DNA of 64,000 bases from Liquorilactobacillus hordei DSM 19519. Its GTDB lineage: Bacteria; Bacillota; Bacilli; Lactobacillales; Lactobacillaceae. Numbering within the stretch: position 1 is the first letter of the stretch; each line of letters starts with the position of its first letter. The translations under genes were made by a program, and so were the position numbers. Shown piece after piece: positions 34,777-44,176 of the stretch. The notes below the pieces were generated by a model. That model worked only from the letters and a program-made list of their open reading frames with translations. It was not told the DNA's origin and ran no database searches. The stretch spans positions 1,612,001 through 1,676,000 of the forward strand of contig NZ_CP049303.1 in assembly GCF_019443985.1 (NCBI RefSeq). Direction: 5' to 3'.

Positions 34777-35745
34777 TCATGCCTTTTCACCAGGTTCGGA
34801 AATAATTAATGTTAAGTTTCCTCTGAACTGCCATTTTTTAACATCAAACGGTAGAATAAAATGGACACCTTTTTTAAGTGGATACTTATCGTCCTCAATT
34901 ACCAATTCTCCTTGACCATCAAGTACCGAAAATAACGTATATGGTGCTTTTATTCGCATTCCTGTACTTTGTCCGCCCGCTAGTTCCAATTTATAAACAC
35001 TGAAAAAGTCAGTCTGAACAAAAGTCGTAAGTGTTCCATCACCTACTTTATCAACCTCAATATTAAGTTCTGGATCTTTATGAGGAACATTTGTGACATC
35101 AATTGATTGCTGAATATGCAGTTCTCTTTTTTGACCTGTCTTTTCATCAACTCGATCAAAATCATATACACGGTATGTTGTATCACTGCTTTGTTGCGTT
35201 TCAAGCACCATTACACCTTTACCAATTGCATGAATAGTCCCACTTGGCACATATAAAAAATCACCTGCTTTAACAGGAACATGCCGCAACAATTTGTCCC
35301 ATTGTTCTGTTTCAATCAAGTTTGCCAGTTCTTCACGTGACTTAGCGTGATGTCCGTAAATCATTTCTGAATCTTCATCTGCTGAAATCACATACCAACA
35401 TTCTGTCTTTCCTAACTCTTTTTCATGCTCCCATGCATACTTATCATCAGGGTGAACCTGAACTGAAAGTGCGGTTTGAGCGTCTAAAATTTTTGTTAAT
35501 AATGGAAAAACATCTCCCTTGGCATTCCCAAACACTTCACGATGAGAATCCCAAAGTTCATTTAATTTAATTCCTTTGAATTTTCCATTACTAATAGTTG
35601 CAGGTCCATGAAGATGAGCAGAAATTGCCCAGCATTCACCAGTGTGTTCACTAGGAATCTCATACCCGAACTCACTAGCTAACTTATTCCCACCCCATAT
35701 TTTTTCTTGAAAAGCAGGCTCTAAAAATAGCGGTTCTTTTGTCAT
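34777..35745 (-). CDS. manA: Mannose-6-phosphate isomerase, class I
   Basis: 322 residues of the cupin-type type I family. The zinc ligands are visible in 'LSVQVHPDDKYAWEHE', 'KTECWYVI' and 'SGTIHAIGKG'. It interconverts mannose 6-phosphate and fructose 6-phosphate. Monocistronic, with AGAGGGGAAC before the ATG. Confidence 0.93.
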   Translation of the reverse strand: MTKEPLFLEPAFQEKIWGGNKLASEFGYEIPSEHTGECWAISAHLHGPATISNGKFKGIKLNELWDSHREVFGNAKGDVFPLLTKILDAQTALSVQVHPDDKYAWEHEKELGKTECWYVISADEDSEMIYGHHAKSREELANLIETEQWDKLLRHVPVKAGDFLYVPSGTIHAIGKGVMVLETQQSSDTTYRVYDFDRVDEKTGQKRELHIQQSIDVTNVPHKDPELNIEVDKVGDGTLTTFVQTDFFSVYKLELAGGQSTGMRIKAPYTLFSVLDGQGELVIEDDKYPLKKGVHFILPFDVKKWQFRGNLTLIISEPGEKA

Positions 35746-35778
35746 AAATGTTCCCCTCTCATTTTGGCTTCGCTTACA

Positions 35779-36783
35779 TTATATCTCTTTTTCACTCAAA
35801 TATTCAGTAATTATTTGATCTCTTCGTAATAAAAATTCATTATTGGGTGCATGCGGATGTATTCTATTGGTAAGAACAATCAATGCATCTTGTTTTTTCT
35901 TGTCTATTAAAATAAATGTTCCTGTGTAACCCGTATGATAGATACAAGGATCATTTGACTGATTATATCTCAAATCCCATCCATACGTCCTACCTAAGTT
36001 ATGAGTTGGTGTCTGATCTTTGAACAATTTATTCACCATATCAGTTTTAAAGAATTTTTTTCTGCTACCTTCGCTTAATAACCATCTACTGAATTTCACC
36101 AAGTCCTCCATTGACATAAAAAGGCCTGCTGAACCACAATGTTCCCTTAAAATGTTGGCTTTAGGATCATGAACTATCCCTTGGATCAAACCACGTTTTT
36201 TGGTTAATTCTGTTGGTACACACTCACTTTGAAGTGGCGTAAATGTACTATTTTCTAGCTTTAATGGTTCCAACACGATTTCGGTAATAACTCTTTGAAC
36301 TGGTTTTGCATAAAGCTTTTCAATAATCAATCCTAAAAAAATCATCCCAATATCAGTATACACAACCTCATTTTCAAAAGTTGGCCCAACATGTAACGTA
36401 TAAAGTGCCTCCAATAATTGCTTTGCATTCAATTCATTTCGATTCTTAATGTATCCAGTAATACCCGAAGTATGGGTCAATAAATGGCGAATAGTTACTC
36501 GTGCATCAAAAAAGCCAGGGAGATACTTGATGACTTTATCATCAAATGCCAATCTTCCTTCATCAACTAATTTTAAAATTACTGTTGTAGTTCCTACGAC
36601 TTTAGTTAGTGATGCCACATCATATTTCAATTCAGGGATCAATTTCTTCACAACAGGTTCCAATTGGCGATTTCCAAAAATTTCTTTCTGTTCTTCTTCA
36701 TTATGGAGCATCGTATATGATACACCCGGAACAATCCCATCTGAGACCAACTCATGAAGTAATTTTGTTGTTCTTTCATTCAT
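35779..36783 (-). CDS. Beta-lactamase-family serine hydrolase
   Basis: 334 residues, class C/esterase-like. The catalytic 'ASLTKVVG' (SxxK) lies near residue 58, 'YTDIG' (YxN-like) near 143, and 'HTGYTGTFI' in place of the KTG box. No signal peptide, so probably cytoplasmic; an esterase or D-amino-peptidase role is as likely as wall remodelling. Its start overlaps the end of the phosphatase gene by one base. Confidence 0.82.
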   Translation of the reverse strand: MNERTTKLLHELVSDGIVPGVSYTMLHNEEEQKEIFGNRQLEPVVKKLIPELKYDVASLTKVVGTTTVILKLVDEGRLAFDDKVIKYLPGFFDARVTIRHLLTHTSGITGYIKNRNELNAKQLLEALYTLHVGPTFENEVVYTDIGMIFLGLIIEKLYAKPVQRVITEIVLEPLKLENSTFTPLQSECVPTELTKKRGLIQGIVHDPKANILREHCGSAGLFMSMEDLVKFSRWLLSEGSRKKFFKTDMVNKLFKDQTPTHNLGRTYGWDLRYNQSNDPCIYHTGYTGTFILIDKKKQDALIVLTNRIHPHAPNNEFLLRRDQIITEYLSEKEI

Positions 36784-37442
36784 TATTTTATCGACTTCTT
36801 TTTATTAATATTAACAATTTCAAATTTGCCTTTAGCATAATCAACTTGACTAACGCGCGCATTCTTCAATAAAAACAGTGGAACATCCCCGCTTAAATTT
36901 TCAATGAACAATGAAAGTATCAGTGCATGGGCCACAATTAAAATGTTTACATTTTGTTCTTCGTATTGTTTTCCAATATTAGATAAGGTTCTCGTAATTC
37001 TCGCATTTAATTGCTTTGCATCTTCGATTTGAGCCCCTTCATCCATTTTTCCAAATAAATTAGTCACAGCTGCTACCCTTTTTTTTGAAATAGCTGCACT
37101 AAAAATCTGACCTATTCCCAACTTTTTGATTGCATTTGGAACCATATGTCGATTTTTCATTTCTTCAAAATTTCCAAAGCTAATTTCCCTTAGACCAGGA
37201 TTACGAATTATTTTCGGTAATTCTTTCTGATTTTCACTTAAGATAATCCGTGCCGTTTCTTGCGTTCTTTTTAAATCACTAGTATAGACCTCGGTAAATC
37301 CGATATTTTGGAGTTGAATTCCCAACCTTCTAGCTCTCCGAATACCTTTTTTTGTAAGCGGGGAATCCGTAATTCCTTGAAGTCGGTGATACCTATTCAA
37401 TTGTGTCTGACCATGCCGAACTAAATAGAAATGTACTGTCAT
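36783..37442 (-). CDS. Histidine phosphatase family protein
   Basis: 219 residues. The phosphohistidine motif 'LVRHGQTQLNRYHRLQG' begins the protein, and the second active histidine is in 'ILIVAHALILSLF'. Phosphoglycerate mutase-like broad-specificity phosphatase; substrate unknown. Coupled with the serine hydrolase downstream. Confidence 0.88.
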   Translation of the reverse strand: MTVHFYLVRHGQTQLNRYHRLQGITDSPLTKKGIRRARRLGIQLQNIGFTEVYTSDLKRTQETARIILSENQKELPKIIRNPGLREISFGNFEEMKNRHMVPNAIKKLGIGQIFSAAISKKRVAAVTNLFGKMDEGAQIEDAKQLNARITRTLSNIGKQYEEQNVNILIVAHALILSLFIENLSGDVPLFLLKNARVSQVDYAKGKFEIVNINKKKSIK

Positions 37443-37534
37443 AACTTCACCTCATCCAAAGAATTTCTTCATCTTGTTCAATTATACCAAAAATCCTGCT
37501 ACAATTGAGACAAATAACTGGAGGTTTGCTAAAA

Positions 37535-37864
37535 ATGGCAAGTAATTCTGATTCAATCTTTAATCTTTTATCATATCTAAAACGACATGAAGCTAACTAT
37601 CAATTAATAAAAAACCCTTATAATAATATAATTAGATTAGTAATTTCAAATGAAACACCTATTTCTGATACCGATATTTATTTTCCTTCTAATCAATTAA
37701 TGGTCAATCGTCTATCCGATGACTTCTTAGCACAACATGGAGAACTTTTAAATTATTATCTTGATTTGGGGCAAATAAATAACCCACACTTTTTAGAAGT
37801 CTGGGTTACTACTACTTATATTAAAGATGTCAAAAAATATTTATTAGAATTATCTTTTGAATAA
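37535..37864 (+). CDS. Hypothetical protein
   Basis: 109 residues, soluble, no recognised motif; alternating helical and beta segments with 'IRLVISNETPISDTDIYFPS'. The ATG at 37535 has GGAGG nine bases before it; upstream in-frame codons overlap the site. It is convergent with the MFS gene, 6 bases apart. Divergent from the phosphatase gene. Confidence 0.7.
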   Translation: MASNSDSIFNLLSYLKRHEANYQLIKNPYNNIIRLVISNETPISDTDIYFPSNQLMVNRLSDDFLAQHGELLNYYLDLGQINNPHFLEVWVTTTYIKDVKKYLLELSFE

Positions 37865-37870
37865 CTCTCC

Positions 37871-39085
37871 TTATCTATGAATCTTCAAAGGAACAAACTT
37901 TAGTACTATAAAAAAGTTCACTAACACTAAGGCAGCTGTAACTAAAAATACACCTTGATAGTCAAAAACACTCGAAACTAGTGACCCAATTAATGGTCCT
38001 ACAACCCCACCAGTCGCTTGAAAAGATTGATTGTAGCTGAAGATTCTTCCAAAGGCTTCGCTTGGAACATCAACAGTCAGGATTGTTTGAACTGCCGGCA
38101 ACATTGCTGCACTTGAAAGACCTAATATAAATCTCAAAATACCTAATTGCAGTGGACTAGTTACAAAGAACATTGGTATAAATACAATTGCCGTAACTAT
38201 AAGTCCAAACAATAGGACTCTTTCTGGTTTTGTCTTGTCCATTAGTCGACCTATTCTGGAGGCAACAAGTAAGGTTCCAAAACCTGGCATCGCGGCTACA
38301 ATTCCACTAACAAGAGAAATATTTCCATGCCCATGCATCAGCTCTCGAACAAGCAAACTAATAATCGGCGAAATTGACATCAATGAGGATTGTACAAGTA
38401 AGGTTGTCAAAAACATTGTGACAATCAACCCTTTATTTTCTAACTCACCAAAAATTTTCTTAATAGATTTCATTTTCTTTGCGGGAATCGGAATAAAATG
38501 TTCCTTAACGTATATGTTAGTCAATATAAAAACCAACCCCATTAGTATTCCAGTAATAAAAAATGTAATACGATACCCAAGACTCCCCGCAATCAATCCA
38601 CCAAATAATGGGCCTAGTAGTGTTCCGGTAACATTTGCAGTCATCAAATTACCCATTACTTGTCCACTTTGTTCATGTGGTGTTTCCCCTGCCATCAGGG
38701 CAGTCGCGTTATTTATATACCCTGAAAAGGCACCTTGTAAGAACCTCAAAAGTATTACGATCCAAACACTTTGCGCTGTTCCAACCAAAAATATTGTACA
38801 TGCCATGACACCCGAAGCACGTAAACACATTAATTTACGTCCCTTTTGGTCTGCCAAGCTTCCCCAAAAAGGAGAGACAATAGCTTGTGAGAAATATGTA
38901 ATTGAAAAAGCTACACCAGAATATATATTCAACTGCCATGTTGAAAAATTACCCAGCGTATCTATGTAAAGTGAAATAAACGGCATTGTCATTGAATAGC
39001 CCAGCGCCGTTATAAAGCATCCCAACCATAATGTTAGAAAACTTCTTCTCCAAACTCGACTACCGTCTGTAGTGGTTTTTCCCAT
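37871..39085 (-). CDS. MFS multidrug efflux transporter (MdtG-like)
   Basis: 404 residues with 12 hydrophobic segments. The MFS loop motif appears as 'GSLADQKGRKLM', and 'RFLQGAFSGYINNATALMAGETP' is typical of the drug:H+ antiporter (MdtG/YkuC) branch. ATG at 39085 follows AAGGGAG by 11 bases; the frame continues upstream without a site. Substrate cannot be read from sequence. Confidence 0.85.
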   Translation of the reverse strand: MGKTTTDGSRVWRRSFLTLWLGCFITALGYSMTMPFISLYIDTLGNFSTWQLNIYSGVAFSITYFSQAIVSPFWGSLADQKGRKLMCLRASGVMACTIFLVGTAQSVWIVILLRFLQGAFSGYINNATALMAGETPHEQSGQVMGNLMTANVTGTLLGPLFGGLIAGSLGYRITFFITGILMGLVFILTNIYVKEHFIPIPAKKMKSIKKIFGELENKGLIVTMFLTTLLVQSSLMSISPIISLLVRELMHGHGNISLVSGIVAAMPGFGTLLVASRIGRLMDKTKPERVLLFGLIVTAIVFIPMFFVTSPLQLGILRFILGLSSAAMLPAVQTILTVDVPSEAFGRIFSYNQSFQATGGVVGPLIGSLVSSVFDYQGVFLVTAALVLVNFFIVLKFVPLKIHR

Positions 39086-39336
39086 CCAAATTTCAGCTCC
39101 CTTATAAATTAAACAATTACCATGGTAACACTCCATCCAGCTTTAGCATATAAAATTATAATGAATACTATTAAAAACTAATTATCGAAAGTATATAATC
39201 AACTGATCTTGATTGCTGCCAAAGCCCATATTAACAATATAAGGGCTAGGAAAATATAAATATCACCCTGGCCCTCTAGCTAATCTATTCATCTCTAATA
39301 ATAACTACACAACAACATTATAACTGTCAGCGTGCA

Positions 39337-39600
39337 TTAATCATCTAGGTCTCTTTCAATATCAAGACCATAAATATCACTGACTGGTTCATTTTTATCA
39401 ACTGGATGAACAACTAAAATTGTCGTTGCCCCTTTTTCACTCACATACCCCGCAAAGCTTGCAACTTCTTCGACGCGATATGCTAGGCCGTCAGAATTAT
39501 AAATATACTGACCAGCAACTGGCATATTTTCAAAATAAACCTTATTCATCCGATAATATTCATTTTCTCCATCATGCATTACTAGAACAACCTTAAACAT
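39337..39600 (-). CDS. Small hypothetical protein
   Basis: 87 residues, acidic, predicted beta-rich (MFKVVLVMHDGENEYYRMNK...). The pattern of a short conserved N-terminal strand and a central 'YRVEEVASFAGY' is not tied to a known function. AGAGGTG lies six bases before the ATG. Monocistronic. Confidence 0.65.
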   Translation of the reverse strand: MFKVVLVMHDGENEYYRMNKVYFENMPVAGQYIYNSDGLAYRVEEVASFAGYVSEKGATTILVVHPVDKNEPVSDIYGLDIERDLDD

Positions 39601-39654
39601 CTACTTCACCTCTCAAAGTTTGCAAATAAAAAATTATTATCACCATCTGAGAAT

Positions 39655-39725
39655 GTGCCAAAAGTTAAATTTTGACCCAGTCTCGCTAATTATTTCGTGT
39701 AAAAGTATTTCATAAGTCAAAATTC
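39655..39725 (-). repeat. Dispersed repeat copy, inverted
   Basis: On the minus strand 'TTTTGACTTATGAAATAC', 'CGAAATAATTAGCGAGACT', then 'GGGTCAAAATTTAACTTTTGGCA' (split here into elements). The same order of elements is found at 62594-62676 on the plus strand. The rest of 39601-39926 holds no gene. Confidence 0.6.
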
Positions 39726-39926
39726 TCCGTTTGACTTCGAGTTACTCACAGCAAAACAATCGCTATGCTCGTAATTCCGAGTTAGTACTCAAATTTTCCC
39801 TATTTCTGTCACACGCCCTATCTAATATCATTAAGTAAGTTAATTATATCATTTTTGCCCTAAGATATACGTTACAAAACCTTTAATTAATCATTTAGTT
39901 TTCACATTAAATGCTTATCTAATATA

Positions 39927-40628
39927 TCAATTATTAAGTTGTCTTTTTATCTCTGAAAGACTGTGCACCGTATAATTAGGCATGTACTTTGTAAGATTTT
40001 TCTTATATCTTGGGTTAAACCACATCGTATCAATTCCAGCATTAATACCACCTGCAATATCTGATGTTAATGAATCTCCAATAATTAAAGATTTATCATT
40101 CTCAAAGTCACTAATGTTATTAAAAACATAATTGAAGAATTCTTTTTTAGGTTTCTGATATCCCGTATGTTCAGATATAAATACATTTGTAAAATAGGTA
40201 TCAAAATGTGAATCTGCCAATCTCTTAGTCTGTACGCTTTCAATACCATTTGTTACAATAAACAATTCAAAAGATTGTTTATGTAACTCCTCCAACAAGT
40301 CACGAGCTCCACTTATTTCCTGATGTCCCTGTGCTAAATACAACAAATATTTCTTGCTCATTTTGTCATTATCAACATTCATTCCGAATTCATGCTTGAA
40401 AAATTCTGTAAACCTAGTAGACAATAACCTTTCTCGCGATAATTTACCTTGTTCCATCATTTTCCAAAGAGATTGATTAAATTCTTTATAGTCTTGCTTA
40501 ACAGTATCTGTCAGTTCAATTCCTTCCATTGTGCTAAACAGCTTTTCTAACGCTGCATCCTCTGCCATGCCAAAGTCCAGTAACGTATCGTCAATATCAA
40601 AAAGCAAAGTTCGGTATTTTTTCTTCAA
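39927..40628 (-). CDS. YjjG-type HAD nucleotidase
   Basis: 233 residues. HAD motif I 'LLFDIDDTLLDF', motif II 'FIVTNG', and motif III/IV 'KPKKEFFNYVF...LIIGDSLTSDIAGG' are complete. YjjG-like enzymes dephosphorylate non-canonical pyrimidine nucleotides. TTG at 40628 (MKKKYRTLLFD) is preferred: GGAGG stands eight bases before it and overlaps the in-frame ATG further up. Confidence 0.87.
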   Translation of the reverse strand: MKKKYRTLLFDIDDTLLDFGMAEDAALEKLFSTMEGIELTDTVKQDYKEFNQSLWKMMEQGKLSRERLLSTRFTEFFKHEFGMNVDNDKMSKKYLLYLAQGHQEISGARDLLEELHKQSFELFIVTNGIESVQTKRLADSHFDTYFTNVFISEHTGYQKPKKEFFNYVFNNISDFENDKSLIIGDSLTSDIAGGINAGIDTMWFNPRYKKNLTKYMPNYTVHSLSEIKRQLNN

Positions 40629-40729
40629 AATGATTTCCTCCATGATTAAGTATCATTATAGCAAGAAAAAAGAGTTTATGGATTCTATAAACTGATTTAC
40701 AATTGATAAAAAAGATAAGGACTTAACAC

Positions 40730-41518
40730 ATGACTACTTTTAATTACTCACTTGAATTACTTCAAAATAGCTCAATTTCAGAACTAGCAACTCTCCAAAA
40801 ACTAGATCCTGAATTTATAAGTATCACATATACAAATCATGCACTTTCTTTTTTCGAAACGACTTTCACAACCGCATTAACACTTAGAAAGACAACCCAT
40901 ATTAAGACAGTTATCCATCTGCCTGCAACGTCATTTACCAAAAAAGAATTAACCACTTTATTAGCAGAACTAGATTGCAGTCCAATCGACTCAGTATTAG
41001 TTCTATCTGGCGATCAAAAAATAAATAAGAAAAGCATTTATACCTCTGCACTCGAATTAACGCGTTTCTTAAGTAATGAACTTCCACATCTCAACATTTT
41101 ATGCAGTTGTCATCCCGAGACAATTACTTCAAAAGTTGATTTACAAAAAGAAATAGATCTAATGAAAGCTAAAGAAAGTGCTGGATGTAAAATTTTTATT
41201 TCTCAAATTTTTTTCGATAACACTAGTTTTGTTAAATTTGTAAAATATTGCCGCGCTGCTGGAATCAAAGCACAAATTAGAGCTGGAATTATGCCTATCA
41301 TTAATAAAAACCAAGTTAGTTTTGTAGAAAAAGTACTGAAAATACATTTACCACATTCTTTTAAAAATATTGAAAATAATACAGATTTACGAAAAGTTGG
41401 AATTCAATTTGCACTTAGTCAAATCAAAATATTAAAAGACAAAGGAATAGCTAACTTTCATTTTTTTACGATGAATGATCTAGAAACTATTAAAATATTA
41501 ACTGACGGAGTATTATGA
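40730..41518 (+). CDS. metF: Methylenetetrahydrofolate reductase
   Basis: 262 residues, somewhat shorter than the usual 280-295. The TIM-barrel/FAD pattern is visible in 'SITYTNHALSFFETTF', 'LVLSGDQ', 'CKIFISQIFFDNTSFVKFV' and 'IRAGIMPIINKNQ'. It reduces methylene-THF to methyl-THF for methionine synthesis. AAGGA lies before the ATG. A TIM-barrel gene follows 40 bases later on the same strand. No metE/metH is in the window. Confidence 0.8.
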   Translation: MTTFNYSLELLQNSSISELATLQKLDPEFISITYTNHALSFFETTFTTALTLRKTTHIKTVIHLPATSFTKKELTTLLAELDCSPIDSVLVLSGDQKINKKSIYTSALELTRFLSNELPHLNILCSCHPETITSKVDLQKEIDLMKAKESAGCKIFISQIFFDNTSFVKFVKYCRAAGIKAQIRAGIMPIINKNQVSFVEKVLKIHLPHSFKNIENNTDLRKVGIQFALSQIKILKDKGIANFHFFTMNDLETIKILTDGVL

Positions 41519-41558
41519 GAAGGGTTAATTGATTACATTATGTTTTGGAGGATGAAAA

Positions 41559-42254
41559 ATGAACAATTCAATTGAAAATATACCAATCCTTTCTTCTCAA
41601 TTAAGAGCCGATATTGTCGAAACACCAGCAATTATTCAACAAGCTTCGGGACTAAAGTTATTTGGTAAGAAGATTAAGAGTATTATCTATACAACCGATG
41701 TTGCTGTAATCGCAAACTGTAATGCAGATGCTGTTCTTGTTGTTTATCCATGGACTCCCAACACACGTATACTAGAGGCTGTTTCTACAGTTTCCAATAT
41801 TCCTATTCTCGCGGGTATAGGTGGCGGACTAACAAGTGGTGTAAAGTCGACTGTCGTTGGACTTTTTGCCGAAGAAAACGGTGCCCAAGCCGTAGTACTG
41901 AATGCCCCAACCTCCATAGAGACAATAAAAAATGTTAAAAAAGCTGTTGATGTCCCAATTATTTATACTGTTGTAAGTTCAAATCTTGATATAAAAGAAC
42001 GCATAGATGCTGGGGTAAAAGCTTTTAATGTCGCTGGAGGCAAAGATACTCCAGAATTAGTCGTTTGGGTGAGAAATGAACTAAAAAAACTCGGTCTAGA
42101 TGAAAGCTTCCCCATTATCGCATCTGGAGGTAAGACAGATGAACAAATTCATAAGACAATCCAAGCAGGAGCAAATGCTATTTCATTCACTGCCTATGGT
42201 GTCACAGAGGCAACATTTCAAAAAAAGATGGAAAAATATCGTCGTGAAAATTAA
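41559..42254 (+). CDS. TIM-barrel protein of unknown function
   Basis: 231 residues with the strand-helix periodicity and C-terminal 'IIASGGKTDEQIHKTIQAGANAISFTAYG' phosphate-binding-type end of ribulose-phosphate-binding barrels. 'ILAGIGGGLTSG' is a glycine-rich loop in the middle. I cannot assign a reaction. GGAGGATGAAAA leads into the ATG. It probably shares a transcript with metF, ended by the hairpin at 42352-42402, so a folate or methionine link is possible. Confidence 0.75.
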   Translation: MNNSIENIPILSSQLRADIVETPAIIQQASGLKLFGKKIKSIIYTTDVAVIANCNADAVLVVYPWTPNTRILEAVSTVSNIPILAGIGGGLTSGVKSTVVGLFAEENGAQAVVLNAPTSIETIKNVKKAVDVPIIYTVVSSNLDIKERIDAGVKAFNVAGGKDTPELVVWVRNELKKLGLDESFPIIASGGKTDEQIHKTIQAGANAISFTAYGVTEATFQKKMEKYRREN

Positions 42255-42339
42255 TATTCGCAAGCATAGTTAGAAAAGTGTGGACCAAATATTAAACGTT
42301 GTCAACCACTAAGAATTTAACCCATTAACTATTTTTTCT

Positions 42340-42402
42340 CTGAATAGACAGAAGTGGGAGCTAGGTCAAAATTAATCTTAACCTAGCTCCCACTTTTATT
42401 TA
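42340..42402 (+). terminator. Terminator after metF-TIM barrel, repeat-family hairpin
   Basis: AAGTGGGAGCTAGGTCAAAATTA pairs (in halves) with TTAACCTAGCTCCCACTT, followed by TTATTTATTTT. The core 'TAGGTCAAAATTAA' matches the dispersed repeats, and 'GAATAGACAGA' before it resembles their 'AATAAATAGAG' element. Confidence 0.8.
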
Positions 42403-42453
42403 TTTTACATTTTTAAACTTAGCATCACATTTTTTGTGGAAAATATTTTTTAA

Positions 42454-42578
42454 GGTTGCAGCCCCCTTTAAAAGGTACAAAGGCAAGTTACCCACTTGCT
42501 AGGAGATATAAGGATCACTTCCTTTCAGTTATTAAAACAACACACTGTTGGAAATGTACTCAATATCTCACCTCCTTA
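42454..42578 (-). pseudogene. Possible remnant of a type I holin-like toxin locus
   Basis: On the minus strand AAGGAGGTGAGATATTG precedes a TTG-initiated frame (42525-42563) that reads MSTFPTV and stops after 12 codons. Downstream is a small hairpin, GCAAGTGGGTAACTTGC, then 'CCTTTGTACCTTTTAAAGG' and GGGGGCTGCAACC. The leader, MSTFxTV start and downstream hairpin resemble the short holin-like toxins of lactobacilli, but the hydrophobic body of the toxin is missing. I read it as an internally deleted copy. Confidence 0.4.
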
Positions 42579-42656
42579 ACAAAAGAAGTTTATTCCACAC
42601 CCATATTTTAATACTATTAGATTGTTAAATGCTAGTTGAATAGTCTTTTAAAATAA

Positions 42657-42953
42657 TTAATTTTCTTGTTCAATAATATCTTGACTAATATCATCGTACA
42701 TTATATTATCAATTCGATATGAATTCCTAACATCTATTTTGGATACTTTCATATCAGGTCCCAACAAGAAACTCTTTCCATTTGAGTGTTTAATCGAACT
42801 GTTTTGAGGATTATAATTTGTGACTACGACAATATGTCCTTTTCCTTTAGCACCTTCGCCATCAGAAACCTTCTCATTGGTTGTCCCAACATAGACGCAC
42901 GGATTTGTTTCATTCCCTATCATTAGTCCTAAATCTTTCAATACTCTTTCCAT
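42657..42953 (-). CDS. Hypothetical protein
   Basis: 98 residues, soluble. Contains 'DLGLMIGNETNPCVYVGTTNEKVSDGEGAKGKGHIVVV' with a Gly/Lys-rich loop; no family recognised. Two ATGs adjoin AAGGATT; the second (42953) has the better spacing. A perfect nine-base hairpin lies 30-60 bases upstream. Surrounded by gene-poor, toxin-remnant and IS sequence, so likely accessory. Confidence 0.55.
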   Translation of the reverse strand: MERVLKDLGLMIGNETNPCVYVGTTNEKVSDGEGAKGKGHIVVVTNYNPQNSSIKHSNGKSFLLGPDMKVSKIDVRNSYRIDNIMYDDISQDIIEQEN

Positions 42954-42981
42954 CATAATCCTTCTTCCCACTTAAATTGAC

Positions 42982-43011
42982 GAAGGCGTCATACCTCTGT
43001 ACGACGCCTTC
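42982..43011. other. Perfect hairpin, not a typical terminator
   Basis: GAAGGCGTC (42982-42990) pairs with GACGCCTTC (43003-43011) around a 12-base loop. Neither side has a T-run, so a terminator role is doubtful; it could be an operator-like or RNA structure ahead of the 42657-42953 gene. Confidence 0.4.
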
Positions 43012-43368
43012 TAACTAAGCTAATTATATTAAATTGTTCCGAAAATTTTATTACATGAACTAAAATTAAATTCTAACTTTCAAAGTGCTATCCCAACCTC
43101 TATAACACATTTACAACTCTATAGTTGCGCCATTAACATGAAAGATCAACAAACTTAAAACCAATCTATAAATTAAATAACGCTTAATGTATCTGTATTG
43201 TACCACATATTCTCTATTATTGATAGTCTACCACTTCATCCACTATTATCAATCATCAATTAAAAAGTTATAGATGTTACTTTACAATAGTAATTCTTCC
43301 CAAAAAGATAGGCCAGTTAATCAAATAATTATTATAGTTACCATAATCTAGAAATTTAACTAAGAAAA
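43012..43368. other. Intergenic stretch with no gene seen
   Basis: About 360 AT-rich bases between a hypothetical gene and the CocE/PepX-C-like fragment. No ribosome binding site, terminator or repeat could be supported. Confidence 0.4.
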
Positions 43369-44067
43369 CTAAACCTCGTCATAACTCAATGGTACTTCTA
43401 AATAACTTTCTTTTCCAATGTAGATCATTTGTTCACTCGTTTTCTTTATGCTTTCACTAAATTTATCCTTATATCTAAGTTGCACTGTATCTGCTAGAAA
43501 ATTACTTGCCGCTATTAGTACAACAAGTCTTGATCCTTTTTTCATCTGCCAAGCAACATTTCCAAGAGAAATATTTAATTCTACTTTTTCCCTTGCAGAG
43601 TGGGTTTGAGTAGAATTATCATTGCAAGCTGACACAGAAACAATTCCATCTTTTATATTTATATAATCCGAATCTTTTGTGTATTCACATATTTTCACCA
43701 AAAAAGTCGTATTTTCTTTAATTGGTAAAATTGCTAAATACAATTTTAACTTACCAATAACCCTTGTTCTACCATTGAAGTAAGCCGATCGGAAAGCAAC
43801 CATATCTCGTCTTTTTGAATATATATTTGTATTCACAAATCCATGGGGTTTATCAATAAATTCTGGACTAATCCAAGCAAACACATCTTCTTTTGTTGGC
43901 CAATTTATATTTTTCAATGAACTACGTGTAAACTTAATCTGCTCATTTTTCTTAGACTTCATTATCGATAGTCTACCATGATCTTGTAAGTACAATTTCA
44001 ATATCTTATTGTAGTTCACTTCTGTCCTAATACTTTTCTCTATTTTCATCATATTATTCATCTCCAA
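43369..44067 (-). CDS. CocE/PepX C-terminal-domain-like protein, possible hydrolase remnant
   Basis: 232 residues. The segment 'DMVAFRSAYFNGRTRVIGKLKLYLAI' and 'SLGNVAWQMKKGSRLVVLIAASNF' follow the beta jelly-roll pattern of the non-catalytic C-terminal domain of CocE/NonD and X-Pro dipeptidyl-peptidase hydrolases. The alpha/beta hydrolase domain with its catalytic serine is absent. An IS3 element begins about 90 bases upstream, where the missing N-terminal part would lie, so truncation is likely. TTTGGAG before ATG codons means it could still be translated. The family call is by pattern and not certain. Confidence 0.5.
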   Translation of the reverse strand: MEMNNMMKIEKSIRTEVNYNKILKLYLQDHGRLSIMKSKKNEQIKFTRSSLKNINWPTKEDVFAWISPEFIDKPHGFVNTNIYSKRRDMVAFRSAYFNGRTRVIGKLKLYLAILPIKENTTFLVKICEYTKDSDYINIKDGIVSVSACNDNSTQTHSAREKVELNISLGNVAWQMKKGSRLVVLIAASNFLADTVQLRYKDKFSESIKKTSEQMIYIGKESYLEVPLSYDEV

Positions 44068-44176
44068 ATACTCCCATCATTCTTTTAAGAATTCAAAAAA
44101 ATGTTAAGTTTCGTAGTAATACTAAATTTATATAATTTACCATATGCTCCTAAGTCAATATTTGGCACATGCTTTT

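Noticed and set aside
39740..39810. Long imperfect inverted repeat after the repeat copy at 39655-39725
   Set aside because: Arms around CGAGTTACT/GAGTTAGTACTC are short and imperfect; could not be tied to a terminator or element.
42982..43011. Hairpin as a terminator
   Set aside because: Perfect stem but no T-run on either strand, and a 12-base loop; kept only as an unexplained hairpin.
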